A stretch of DNA of 36,745 nt from a virus. This document shows positions 5,008-13,665 of this stretch, one piece after another. The translations under genes were made by a program, and so were the position numbers. The DNA lies in the IMG/VR virus record IMGVR_UViG_3300021389_000063, positions 1-36,745 of that record; one strand, written 5' to 3'. Every line of letters starts with the position of its first letter. Within the stretch, counting starts at the first letter, position 1. The notes under the pieces were generated by a model that ran no database searches, was not told the origin of the DNA, and saw only the letters and a list, made by a program, of their open reading frames with translations.

Positions 5008-8000
5008 ATGGCAAAAATTAGCAATACTACATCGTATCCAAATCAATCACCGATTGAGGGTGCGGATTATTTAATTGGAACAGCAGCTAACTCAAATCCA
5101 ATAAATAAACAAACAAAAACATTTACAATACAAGGTATTGCTGATTTCATTATTGATGCAGCATTTGATGGTACATCATACAGACTGCCTGTCTTTACAG
5201 CTGCAACGTCAGGACAAGAATCATTTTTATTAGTTGATTCATTATTATATCAAGATACAGCTTCTCTAGGTGGTAAACCTGGGGAAGTTCTTGGTTCAAC
5301 CGTATATATTAATAATGGCTCAGGCGTTGGGTCATTAGAGGTTGCCCAAAATGTTTTAGTAGGAGCAAATCTTACTGTAAACAATAACGCAAACATATTA
5401 AACGATTTTTACGTTGCAGGAGATTCAGTATTTGATGACTCTGTAACTATGAATCAAGAGATACGATTAATTGGAGATGTATACGATTCTACAAATACAA
5501 TTGGAAATAGTGAGCAAGTTTTAGTTTCTGACGCTAACGGAAAAGTAACTTGGCAAAACTATCAAGGTTCAGGTTTAGAATTTCAGGGAGCTTGGAATGC
5601 TCAAACTAATGTTCCAGATTTACAAAACTACCCATTAACACTTGATAATACAGGAAAGTATTGGGTTGTTTCTGTAGCAGGAACAACAGGATTGCCTGGA
5701 ATTGGCGGTGTAATAATTACAGATTGGGAGCCAGGAGATTGGGCTATTGTTTCAGAAGACATTTCAGGAAATGTTTTTTGGGATAAAATTGATAACTCTT
5801 CTGTATTAACAGGTCAAGGAACAACAGGTAATATAGCAATATGGACAGCGCCAAGAGAGCTTGGTGATGCACCAATAAAATTAGGAACAGGAAATTTAGC
5901 TTTACTTTTTAATGACGCAAATATAGCCTCTGGAGACTATTCAAATGCAATGGGTGTAGGTGCTATAGCTACAGGAGAAGCTTCTTTTGCAGTAGGTGTT
6001 AATGCTGACGCAAGCGGAATTGCAGGAATTGCAATGGGATCAGGAACACAATCAACAGGTGATGCTGCTATTGCAATAGGAAATGATTCTACAGCTACAG
6101 GTAACTTTGCAGTAGCAATAGGTGATAGTAACGATGCAACAGGTGTTAGCGCTACTTCTATTGGACAGAGTAATACCACTACATCTATAGCAGGGACTGC
6201 TTTGGGTAAGGGAAATAATGTTGGAGGAGATAATGCAGCGGCCATTGGATATAACAATAAGTCTTTTGCAAATTTTGCTTTTACAACAGGTGATAGTAAT
6301 GAATCTAGTGGTCGTTCTTCTATTGCAATGGGAGAAGGAAACACTATAACAGGTGTTGGTGGTGCAGCAATAGGTCAAAGCAATAATGTTATTGTAGACG
6401 GAGGGTTTGCTATAGGTAAAGGAAATACAGTAAATGCAGGGACAGGATCAGGAATCGCAGGATTTGCTATAGGAAATAACAACACTAGTCAAGGAGTAGG
6501 AGGATTTGCAGCAGGTACTGGAAACATAATTGATTCAGCATCAGCTCCATCAATTGCTTTAGGTGCAAGCAATCAAGCTACTGCAGATTGGTCTTTTGCA
6601 TCAGGGAAAAGTAGTCAAGCTACTGCAGACTTAGCAATTGCGATGGGATATGAAAATTTATCTACGTCCACAGCTGCAGTTGCAATGGGTTGGGGAAATA
6701 CCGCATCAGCAGCTCATTCGGTTTCATTAGGAAGAGATAATGAGTCTACGGCTCAATACTCAGTAACGATAGGTAATGAAAACAAGGCAACCTCAAATTA
6801 CGCTGTTGCCATGGGAAGAATGAGTGAAGCAACTGCATTAAACGCATTTGCCGTAGGTTTAGAGTCAAAAGCACAGGGTGATGATTCTGTAGCCATGGGT
6901 TTATCAAACACAGCAAGTGGACAAAATTCAGTTGCAATAGGTCATGCTTCAGTAGCATCTGGAATTAGCGCAACTGCTATAGGATTTGAATCGTCTACAA
7001 CAGGCGATTACGGAACTTCATTAGGATATAGAGGTTCTGCAGCAGGAGATTTTTCTTTTGCAGCAGGATATCAAGCAAGTGCTAATGCACAAGGTTCTGT
7101 TTCTTTAGGATACAACAACTTAGCTGATACGCAGTTTACTGTAGCAATCGGTTCTGATATGCAGGTAAACGACATTAAGGGCATAGGGATTGGACATTCA
7201 AGTAACCTTAATGGTCAGGAAGTATTTGGAATTGGTAATAGTATAGTTACAAAATCATACAGAGAAACAGTTATAGGTTCATTTAATGCTATTGCAGCAT
7301 CTCAAAGTGGTACAAATTGGGTAAATACTGACAGGTTATTTACTATAGGTAATGGCCCTAGTATTGGAAATGAAAGCAATGCATTAATATTAACTAAAGC
7401 AGGTAATCTTACACTACCAACTTATGGAGCAGGTAATGTTTCAGGTACGGCTGCATACAACCTTACTGTTGATGCAAATGGTAATGTTATAGAATCGGCT
7501 ATAGGAACATCAGGTGTTACAGGTAATGGAACTCAAGACTACATTACCAAGTGGAATAGCACTAGCAGTATTACTGATAGCATAATGTTTGAGGGAGGTC
7601 AAGGAATTGGTCTTGGAACAGTTACTCCATCATACTCTTTTGATACTCATTATGGTGCAGGAAGGTATGCTTCATTTGGAATTGCATTTGCTGAGGCTCA
7701 GACAGCTAATAATATTATAAATATTGGAGATGTAGATGGTAATGCAGCTGCTTTAGGTCTTTATGATGAAAGTTCTACTAGAACAGTTCTTGTAAAAGCT
7801 GGAGGTGTAAGAATAGGAGCAGGTGGTGCGCCTAGTGAAAAATTAGAAGTAGAAGGAAATATAGTATTAAATGGAGGCGGAAATCAGGATGATATTTACA
7901 CTTCTAATGATGCATTGTTTTTATCAGCAGGAGGTAATCAAGTAGCTAGTACTCATATTTTAATACAAGATGCTAACGGAACGATTACGACAGATACAAA

Positions 8001-8211
8001 TGCAGTTATGGGTGTGGGTACTTCAAACCCTCAAGCTAAACTAGATGTAGATGGCGGTATTAAAATGGGAGATACTAATGTAACTCCAAGCGCTTCTAAT
8101 GTCGGTACAATGAGATATAGAGTAAGTGGAAATAATAGTTATATAGATATAATAATGCAGGATGGTGCTAGCTCATACACATGGGTTAACATAGTTCAGA
8201 AAAATTGGTAA
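5008..8211 (+). CDS. Large tail fibre/adhesin with YadA-head-like repeats
   Basis: This 1067-aa fibre has an attachment-like N terminus (residues ~1-50, SPIEGADYLIGTAANSNP). Beta-rich shaft segments follow at ~60-180 (NVLVGANLTVNNNANI). A module at ~190-275 starts LEFQGAWNAQTNVPDL and includes WEPGDWAIV; its counterpart occurs in the 8857 gene. A long run of ~14-residue repeats at about 307-750 has the pattern 'AxAxGxxNxAxGxxSxAxG', typical of trimeric left-handed beta-roll heads (YadA, Hep/Hag). The C-terminal part reads as shaft plus tip (GIGLGTVTPSYSFDTHYG to YTWVNIVQKNW). It lacks an S74 chaperone domain, unlike the 11025 gene, so it may rely on another chaperone. Host surface binding is the likely role. 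It is the largest gene of the fibre region. Confidence 0.85.
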   Translation: MAKISNTTSYPNQSPIEGADYLIGTAANSNPINKQTKTFTIQGIADFIIDAAFDGTSYRLPVFTAATSGQESFLLVDSLLYQDTASLGGKPGEVLGSTVYINNGSGVGSLEVAQNVLVGANLTVNNNANILNDFYVAGDSVFDDSVTMNQEIRLIGDVYDSTNTIGNSEQVLVSDANGKVTWQNYQGSGLEFQGAWNAQTNVPDLQNYPLTLDNTGKYWVVSVAGTTGLPGIGGVIITDWEPGDWAIVSEDISGNVFWDKIDNSSVLTGQGTTGNIAIWTAPRELGDAPIKLGTGNLALLFNDANIASGDYSNAMGVGAIATGEASFAVGVNADASGIAGIAMGSGTQSTGDAAIAIGNDSTATGNFAVAIGDSNDATGVSATSIGQSNTTTSIAGTALGKGNNVGGDNAAAIGYNNKSFANFAFTTGDSNESSGRSSIAMGEGNTITGVGGAAIGQSNNVIVDGGFAIGKGNTVNAGTGSGIAGFAIGNNNTSQGVGGFAAGTGNIIDSASAPSIALGASNQATADWSFASGKSSQATADLAIAMGYENLSTSTAAVAMGWGNTASAAHSVSLGRDNESTAQYSVTIGNENKATSNYAVAMGRMSEATALNAFAVGLESKAQGDDSVAMGLSNTASGQNSVAIGHASVASGISATAIGFESSTTGDYGTSLGYRGSAAGDFSFAAGYQASANAQGSVSLGYNNLADTQFTVAIGSDMQVNDIKGIGIGHSSNLNGQEVFGIGNSIVTKSYRETVIGSFNAIAASQSGTNWVNTDRLFTIGNGPSIGNESNALILTKAGNLTLPTYGAGNVSGTAAYNLTVDANGNVIESAIGTSGVTGNGTQDYITKWNSTSSITDSIMFEGGQGIGLGTVTPSYSFDTHYGAGRYASFGIAFAEAQTANNIINIGDVDGNAAALGLYDESSTRTVLVKAGGVRIGAGGAPSEKLEVEGNIVLNGGGNQDDIYTSNDALFLSAGGNQVASTHILIQDANGTITTDTNAVMGVGTSNPQAKLDVDGGIKMGDTNVTPSASNVGTMRYRVSGNNSYIDIIMQDGASSYTWVNIVQKNW
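5926..7260 (+). repeat. Protein-level YadA/Hep-Hag-like repeat array in fibre gene
   Basis: About 30 degenerate ~14-residue units encode alternating 'AIG/AMG xGN xATG xxS xA' turns. They include AIAIGNDSTATGNFAVAIGD, SVAMGLSNTASGQNSVAIGH and SVSLGYNNLADTQFTVAIGS. Nucleotide identity between units is low, so the array is an old, selected structural repeat rather than a recent duplication. Unit number is estimated by eye. Confidence 0.75.
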
Positions 8212-8214
8212 TTA

Positions 8215-8850
8215 ATGGCTGTAATTAAAAAGTACGTTTCAAATGAGTTTCAAATATTTGGCGGAACTTCCAGTCAGTTTTTAAAAGCCGATGGATCGCT
8301 AGACAATAGCACCTATGTTACAGGAGGCCCTTATCTTCCTGTTGCAGGAGGAATAATGCAGGGGCCAACATATCACGGAAATAATGTTAAATCTATTTTC
8401 GGAACAGGTAATGAGCTTAGCATTTTTCACGATGGAACAAATGCTTATATTGAAAACATAACAGGGCGTGTAAAGTTTACATCTGATATTGAAACTAGTG
8501 GTGATGTGTATGCTTCAGGAGGAAATTCTACTGAATGGAACACAGCTTATAATGATACTGTGGTATCGGCAGCTGTGGCAGGTACAACAACTAAAACATT
8601 AACATTAACGCAGCAAGACGGTGGAACATTAACAACGTCTTGGCAAGATAATACTGATTCTACTTTTGTTTTTACACAAGGAGTAGCATCAACAACTTGG
8701 AACATACAGCATAATTTAGGAAAATTTCCTTCTGTTTCAGTTGTAAACACAAACGATTTTGTCATACATGGCGAAGTTGAATATATAGATAATAATAACG
8801 TAACATTAACATTTTCCGCAGGATTTACAGGGAAAGCATTTTTAAACTAA
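8215..8850 (+). CDS. Short tail fibre with conserved tip domain
   Basis: This 211-aa protein opens MAVIKKYVSNEFQIFGGTSS, followed by FLKADGSLDNSTYVTGG, a fibre-shaft cassette that recurs in the next gene as FLRGDGSW. Its middle reads NELSIFHDGTNAYIENITG, a fold fragment common in phage fibres. The final ~60 residues (TWNIQHNLGKFPSVSVVNTN to SAGFTGKAFLN) form a beta domain found at the ends of many phage fibre and receptor-binding proteins. It starts 3 bases after the large fibre, within the same operon. It could be a separate fibre tip or assemble on the preceding protein, which lacks an obvious tip. Confidence 0.8.
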   Translation: MAVIKKYVSNEFQIFGGTSSQFLKADGSLDNSTYVTGGPYLPVAGGIMQGPTYHGNNVKSIFGTGNELSIFHDGTNAYIENITGRVKFTSDIETSGDVYASGGNSTEWNTAYNDTVVSAAVAGTTTKTLTLTQQDGGTLTTSWQDNTDSTFVFTQGVASTTWNIQHNLGKFPSVSVVNTNDFVIHGEVEYIDNNNVTLTFSAGFTGKAFLN

Positions 8851-8856
8851 AAAAAC

Positions 8857-11007
8857 ATGGCAATTAATTTTTTGAACAGCGTTGATTTCAATAAGAATGA
8901 AATCTTTAACCCTCAACTTCAAAATGAAATAAATGATGCAGCTGCAGGAACTCCTGTAGATGGTCAGTTATATTACAACACTACTGATAATGTTGTAAAA
9001 TATGGAGAAGGAGGGGCATGGGTGGCTCTTTCAACGGCAACAGACACAAACACAACATATGATTTAACAGCAACAGGCACAGGCAATGGAACTGCAACAG
9101 TTAATCTTGTAGCATCAAATCCATCTAGTACAGATAGTATTTTGTTCACAGGAGCAGGAACAACATCTGTTACTCGTGCAGGCTCAACTATCACTATTAC
9201 CTCAAATGATCAATATGATGGAACAGTAACAAGTGTAAATGCAAGTATTACAAATGGAGACGCTCTTAGTGTTTCAGGTGGTGCAATTACAAGTTCAGGT
9301 ACTTTTGATTTTACATTTACAGGAAGTAGTTCTCAATATATTGATGGTTCAGGTACTTTAACTACCTTTCCATCTATTCCTCAAGGAGATATTACAGCAG
9401 TTACGGTTTCAGCTCCAATTACAGGAGGGGGAACATCAGGTAGTGTAAACATTGGACACGCCACTCAATCTAACACAGGAAGTACAGATAGCGACACCTT
9501 AGCGTTTGGAGGAAGTTTTGTGGCGTATACAGACGTATCTACTAACGCAACAGGACACGTTACAGGCCATCAGGAAACAACATTTACATTACCTGCTAAC
9601 CCAAACACAGATACCACTTATACATTAGGTGTTGAAACAGAAGGAGCAAATACTGCAGGTATAAAATTAACTCCAAGTTCTGGTACTGCTTCATCTGTAG
9701 TTGTTTCAGGGACATCAACAACAGTTAAGGTTACGGAAAACACAACAACTGATATTATAACCCTAGACTTTCAAGATGATATCGAAATTGCAAATGATTT
9801 AACTGTAGGAAATGACCTTTTTGTTGATAATGCAACTACTATAGTTGGAAACTTATCAGCTTCAACAGCAACTTTTACAGGTCAGGTAACTATACCTGTA
9901 ACTCCAACAGCAGCAGCTTCAGCGGCTTCTAAAAGTTATGTAGATTCTACGCTAGCAGGTTCAGGAGCTTTAATATTCCAGGGAGGATATAACGCAGCAA
10001 CCAATACACCTGATTTAGATTCAAGTCCAAGTGCGTCAATAAAACAAGGTTGGACATATGCAGTAACAACTGCAGGTAATTTCTTTGGAGAAGCAGTAGA
10101 AGATGGTGATTTACTTATCGCTGAAACAGATGCTCCAACAGCATTATCTGATTGGACAGTTGTTCAAAATAACATTGGAGTTGCTACAGCAGGAAGTACA
10201 GATGGTAATACTACTAAAGGTATTGCAGGATTTAATTCAGCTCATTTCAATGTAACATCAAACGGATGGGTTTCTTCAGACATATATGGTGGTGGCTCAA
10301 CATTAGGTATTGTCCCTTCAGGAGGTGCAAGCACTACTTTCTTGCGAGGTGACGGTTCATGGGTAACACCAACAGATACAAATACACAAAGAGCTGCAGG
10401 TACAGGTTTGAGTTTGTCAGGTAATACTATAAACGCTAATGTAGACGGAACACAAACAACAGCAGCAAACAGCTCAACAACTACATCAAACAGAACATAT
10501 AAGGTTCAGGTTGATTCAGGAGATAACTTAGTAGTTAACGTCCCATGGGTAGACACAAATACTCAATCTGTAACTAGTGTTGATGAAATAGCACCAGGGA
10601 CTTCCTCAGGAACTCCGATTGTAGTTAATCCAACTACAGGAGCCGTTAAAGTTCAATCAATGGCTTATGATGGAGGTAGTGATGTAGGTCATGTTCCTGC
10701 AGGGGGTAGTTCTTCTACCTTCTTAAGAGGTGATGGTACATGGGCAACCCCTGTAGATACAGGTGCATTAGGAGATAGAGTATCTTTAACAGGCGGTAGT
10801 ACTGTTGGAGGTATAACTACTTTTACATACAATGTAACTAGTTCATTTAGTGGAGCAGTTGCCTTAGATGTAAAATGTGAAGTTATAAGCGCTGCAGGAG
10901 AAACTGTTTATGCTGAAGTAACTAGAAGTGGTTCAAATCTTGTAGTTAAGTTCAAAGGAACAGTTGCAAACAACGCTTACCAAGTGTTGCTTACCTATGT
11001 AGGGTAA
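8857..11007 (+). CDS. Tail fibre protein, Thr/Ser/Gly-rich, modular
   Basis: This 716-aa, Thr/Ser/Gly/Asp-rich beta protein starts MAINFLNSVDFNKNEIFNPQ, then DGQLYYNTTDNVVKYGEGGA, a typical phage fibre head. Tandem shaft segments are rich in TDTNTTYDL. A module at ~370-440 (LIFQGGYNAATNTPDLDSSP) parallels the FQG module of the 5008 fibre. Two FLRGDGxWxTP cassettes lie at ~489 and ~620. The final ~80 residues (VGGITTFTYNVTSSFSGAVA to VLLTYVG) form a compact tip. No catalytic site is visible. It is probably a trimeric side fibre or adhesin. The two FLRGDG cassettes are internal duplications. Confidence 0.8.
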   Translation: MAINFLNSVDFNKNEIFNPQLQNEINDAAAGTPVDGQLYYNTTDNVVKYGEGGAWVALSTATDTNTTYDLTATGTGNGTATVNLVASNPSSTDSILFTGAGTTSVTRAGSTITITSNDQYDGTVTSVNASITNGDALSVSGGAITSSGTFDFTFTGSSSQYIDGSGTLTTFPSIPQGDITAVTVSAPITGGGTSGSVNIGHATQSNTGSTDSDTLAFGGSFVAYTDVSTNATGHVTGHQETTFTLPANPNTDTTYTLGVETEGANTAGIKLTPSSGTASSVVVSGTSTTVKVTENTTTDIITLDFQDDIEIANDLTVGNDLFVDNATTIVGNLSASTATFTGQVTIPVTPTAAASAASKSYVDSTLAGSGALIFQGGYNAATNTPDLDSSPSASIKQGWTYAVTTAGNFFGEAVEDGDLLIAETDAPTALSDWTVVQNNIGVATAGSTDGNTTKGIAGFNSAHFNVTSNGWVSSDIYGGGSTLGIVPSGGASTTFLRGDGSWVTPTDTNTQRAAGTGLSLSGNTINANVDGTQTTAANSSTTTSNRTYKVQVDSGDNLVVNVPWVDTNTQSVTSVDEIAPGTSSGTPIVVNPTTGAVKVQSMAYDGGSDVGHVPAGGSSSTFLRGDGTWATPVDTGALGDRVSLTGGSTVGGITTFTYNVTSSFSGAVALDVKCEVISAAGETVYAEVTRSGSNLVVKFKGTVANNAYQVLLTYVG

Positions 11008-11024
11008 TAAATAAAAATAATTAA

Positions 11025-12062
11025 ATGGCAATAAGGAATTTAAATGACTTAATAGTTATTGGTGCGTCTAGCCTGGGAGATTTACACACAAATTTTTCAG
11101 GTGCATCTTTTAACTGTAATATAGGCTTCGAAAACTATAATAATGGCTTTGCAGCATTAGCTACAGGCCAAAATACTTTAGCCGATGCAGATCTATCGAC
11201 CTCAATGGGATACCAATGTAAGGCGACAGGTGTAGCTTCTTTGGCAGGAGGAAACACGAATCCTGGAACACCAACAACTTTTACTGAAGCAAAAGGAGAA
11301 GCATCTTTGGCGTTTGGACAAACATGTATAGCAAATGCTAATTACTCTCAAGCTTTTGGAAGAAGAACTGCCACAGGTGGAGGATTGACTACTGCTAATC
11401 AATCAATGGCGATGGGATATCAATCTACCGCTTGGAATGATAATTCTTTTTCAGGAGGAGAAAACTCAAACTCATTTGGTCGAGCTGCTTTAGCGTTTGG
11501 TCAAGGAGCTACAGCAAGTAACGGTGTTGCTAATATATCTTTAGGATTAGGAACAACAACTTCTGTTACCGCTGGTTTTGGAGCTAACGGACAGGGTCAG
11601 ACTGCTGTAGGCAAGTATAATGTATATAATTTATCAATAGGACACGCATTTGCTGTTGGAACAGGGACTTCAGATGCAAGTAGGTCAACTGCTTTATGTG
11701 TTACATATGCAAATAGAATAGGCATAAATAATACAAGTCCATCAAACACTTTAGATGTAACTGGAACAGGTAGATTTACTCAAACTGTAACTGCAACTAA
11801 CTTTATATTGTCTTCAGACGAAAGTAAAAAGAAAGATATTAAAGATTTAGAGCCATTGGCTATAAATGCAAATTGGAAATCGTTTAAATTAAAGACATTT
11901 CCTAATCAATACAGAACAGGTGTTATTGCTCAAGAGTTAGAAAAGGAGCATCCTGAATTTGTAAGAACAGATAGCGATGGATATAAATCTGTTGCTTATG
12001 TAGATTTATTAATAGCTAAAGTTGCAGAACTAGAGGCTAGATTAGCTAAACTTGAAAAATAA
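11025..12062 (+). CDS. YadA-like fibre with C-terminal S74 self-cleaving chaperone
   Basis: This 345-aa protein has residues ~45-215 made of YadA-type beta-roll repeats (LAFGQGATASNGVANISLGL). A DNRxGINNTSPSNTLDVTG-like shaft (RIGINNTSPSNTLDV) follows, then a C-terminal intramolecular chaperone (peptidase_S74). The S74 signature is FILSSDESKKKDIKDLEPL. By comparison with endosialidase-type chaperones, S264 and K269 form the Ser-Lys pair, and cleavage before S264 would release an ~82-aa chaperone. The domain ends with YVDLLIAKVAELEARLAKLE, a trimeric coiled coil. The role is folding and trimerisation of the fibre, then release of the chaperone. The stop overlaps the next ATG (TAATG). Confidence 0.88.
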   Translation: MAIRNLNDLIVIGASSLGDLHTNFSGASFNCNIGFENYNNGFAALATGQNTLADADLSTSMGYQCKATGVASLAGGNTNPGTPTTFTEAKGEASLAFGQTCIANANYSQAFGRRTATGGGLTTANQSMAMGYQSTAWNDNSFSGGENSNSFGRAALAFGQGATASNGVANISLGLGTTTSVTAGFGANGQGQTAVGKYNVYNLSIGHAFAVGTGTSDASRSTALCVTYANRIGINNTSPSNTLDVTGTGRFTQTVTATNFILSSDESKKKDIKDLEPLAINANWKSFKLKTFPNQYRTGVIAQELEKEHPEFVRTDSDGYKSVAYVDLLIAKVAELEARLAKLEK

Positions 12063-12511
12063 TGCCGAGCGTACCTGATACAACTACATTTGATATGGAT
12101 GACGTTAGGAACGCTGTTGGTAGTTACAATGATTTACAATCTTTGTTTTCAAATGCTGACTCGGCTCAGTTTGATCCTACATATGCAGGAAATAAAGATA
12201 ATTTATTAAATTTTAGAAATTACGGAAATCAACCAGTGTGGAGAGCAGTTAATGCTTACGGAGTTGTAAGTACTGAAAATTCAAAGTTCTGTGGTCAAAC
12301 ACCTAATATTACAATATATTGGTTTGGGGCAAGTAGTACATGTATTAATATTGGTGATTTAATTTGTTCTAATAATACAGGAAGTAGTTGTAAAATAAGC
12401 CAAGGATATTATTATACTTCTATTTGTTATGGCGAATGGATTTTAGTAGCTTATGATAGTCCATCAGGCAACTTTTTTGTAAAAGATAGAGGATTTTGTT
12501 CACCACCTTAA
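12062..12511 (+). CDS. Fibre-associated protein, Cys-rich C terminus
   Basis: This 149-aa protein starts MPSVPDTTTFDMDDVRNAVG. Its first ~55 residues (to NLLNFRNYG) form a short 'DV..AV...DL...F..A....FDPxYxGxKxxLLNFRNYG' domain that recurs in Bacteroidota phage structural proteins, as I recall. The remainder is a Cys-, Tyr- and Ser-rich beta domain (FCGQTPNITIYWFG, ICYGEWILVAYDSP, DRGFCSPP) with seven Cys that may form a metal site or disulfides. It is translationally coupled to the S74 fibre, which suggests a partner or tip protein of that fibre. No enzymatic motif is seen. Confidence 0.65.
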   Translation: MPSVPDTTTFDMDDVRNAVGSYNDLQSLFSNADSAQFDPTYAGNKDNLLNFRNYGNQPVWRAVNAYGVVSTENSKFCGQTPNITIYWFGASSTCINIGDLICSNNTGSSCKISQGYYYTSICYGEWILVAYDSPSGNFFVKDRGFCSPP

Positions 12512-12523
12512 AAATAAAATATT

Positions 12524-12862
12524 ATGATAGAATATAATTGGGATTGTAGAAACGTAGATGTATATAAAGAATTTTCAGAAAAAGAAGATGTAATCTACAG
12601 AATAAATTGGAGGCTAACAGCTTTATCTACTTTAAAAGACTTTAAGGGTACTTTTTACAACGCTACCGTTACAGGAGATATTTTGTTGAGTTTAGAAGAT
12701 ATAGATAATTTTATAGAATTAACTGAACTAAACAATGAAATTTTGACGGTTTGGACTAAAGATTTTTTAGGAGAAGAGCTTGTAACAGAAACAGAAGAAA
12801 GAGCAAAAAATGAATTAGACAAAATAATGACACCAGAATCAGTATCTGTTGTTATAGAATAA
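12524..12862 (+). CDS. Small conserved phage protein (DUF7936-like guess)
   Basis: This 112-aa acidic protein starts MIEYNWDCRNVDVYKEFSEK. The central VIYRINWRLTALSTLKDFKG and FYNATVTGDILLSLEDIDNF resemble a short phage family with the 'xNWRLTA...G...YxAxxxGxxxL' pattern; I recall DUF7936, unverified. The C terminus is helical (TEERAKNELDKIMTPE). It sits between the fibre block and the packaging genes and may be a minor tail or assembly protein. Assignment is weak. Confidence 0.6.
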   Translation: MIEYNWDCRNVDVYKEFSEKEDVIYRINWRLTALSTLKDFKGTFYNATVTGDILLSLEDIDNFIELTELNNEILTVWTKDFLGEELVTETEERAKNELDKIMTPESVSVVIE

Positions 12863-12874
12863 AAATTAAATATA

Positions 12875-13105
12875 ATGGATATAAGAAAAATATCAATAGG
12901 AGCAGACTATAAGTCTAGTGCTATGCACTATATAGTCGATCAAGCGATTTTAAATGGAAATTATTATATTCACTTAATAAAGCATGTGTTAGAGAACGAC
13001 TCTATAAAAATATGGATTGAAAATGACAAAGGAGAAATATTTCTTTGGAAAGAGTTTAATTCAAATATGCCAGTATCAATTGAATATAATATTAATTTTG
13101 AATGA
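12875..13105 (+). CDS. 76-aa protein of unknown function
   Basis: This small, beta-leaning protein starts MDIRKISIGADYKSSAMHYI. It has a hydrophobic, aromatic middle (VDQAILNGNYYIHLIKHVLE) and the end IKIWIENDKGEIFLWKEFN, then SIEYNINFE. It shares a 4-base ATGA overlap with the GroES-like gene downstream, so the two are co-translated. The family is not recognised. Its coupling hints at a role in the same assembly step. Confidence 0.6.
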   Translation: MDIRKISIGADYKSSAMHYIVDQAILNGNYYIHLIKHVLENDSIKIWIENDKGEIFLWKEFNSNMPVSIEYNINFE

Positions 13106-13665
13106 AATCACCTTTTTACTTCATTGTAAAACCATGCAATGACAAAAGGTATGACAGCACTAAAAAGATTGGAAACGTTGATTTTATAACAAGTACATCT
13201 AAAGAAGATCATACCTCATCAAATCGATATGCAGAAGTTATTTCTGTACCTATAAATTATTTAGGAGAAATTTCTCCAGGAGACACGCTTTTAGTACATC
13301 ATAATGTTTTTAAATATTATAATGACATGAAAGGAAAGGAAAGAAGCGGTAAAAGTTTTTTTAAAGACAATTTGTTTTTTATTGATTATGATCAATTTTT
13401 TATGTATCACAACGGTACTAAGTGGTCATGTCATTCTAAATATTGTATGATAAAACCTATACCTAAAAAAGAAAAATACTTAAAAACACATCAAGACGAA
13501 GAACCCTTGGTTGGTGTAGTGAGATACTCTAATAAAAAACTAACAGAAAAAGGTATTGTTGAAGGAACTAAGGTTTCTTTTCAACCAGATAGTGAATATG
13601 AGTTTAATGTTGATGGAGAAAAACTCTATAGAATGTTTACTAATAATATAACTTTAACTTTATGA
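13102..13665 (+). CDS. Putative tandem GroES-like co-chaperonin
   Basis: This 187-aa protein appears to hold two Cpn10 (GroES) units. Unit 1 (~1-105): strand FYFIVKP, mobile-loop-like TKKIGNVDFITSTSKEDHTS, then YAEVISVP, SPGDTLLVHHNVFK and NLFFIDYDQFFMY. Unit 2 (~112-187): CMIKPIPKKEK, a shortened loop, PLVGVVRYSN, VEGTKVSFQPDSEYEFNVDG and KLYRMFTNNITLTL. These follow the order of GroES: VxVKP, GEVVAVG, VGDxVLF, ...DGEEYLIMxxxDILA. Phages such as T4 (gp31) encode co-chaperonins for capsid folding, and chloroplast Cpn20 is a known tandem GroES. The gene lies just before the terminase and capsid block, which fits capsid assembly. It overlaps the genes on both sides by 4 bases. The call is from reading, with no structure prediction run. 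Confidence 0.6.
   Translation: MKSPFYFIVKPCNDKRYDSTKKIGNVDFITSTSKEDHTSSNRYAEVISVPINYLGEISPGDTLLVHHNVFKYYNDMKGKERSGKSFFKDNLFFIDYDQFFMYHNGTKWSCHSKYCMIKPIPKKEKYLKTHQDEEPLVGVVRYSNKKLTEKGIVEGTKVSFQPDSEYEFNVDGEKLYRMFTNNITLTL

Noticed and set aside
5937-6344. 135-aa minus-strand frame under the YadA-like repeats
   Set aside because: Repetitive Ala/Pro/Ile pattern is the antisense image of the AIG/AMG repeats; no promoter or start context.
5008-12511. Diversity-generating retroelement target in the fibre genes
   Set aside because: No reverse transcriptase, template repeat or avd-like gene is seen anywhere in the window.
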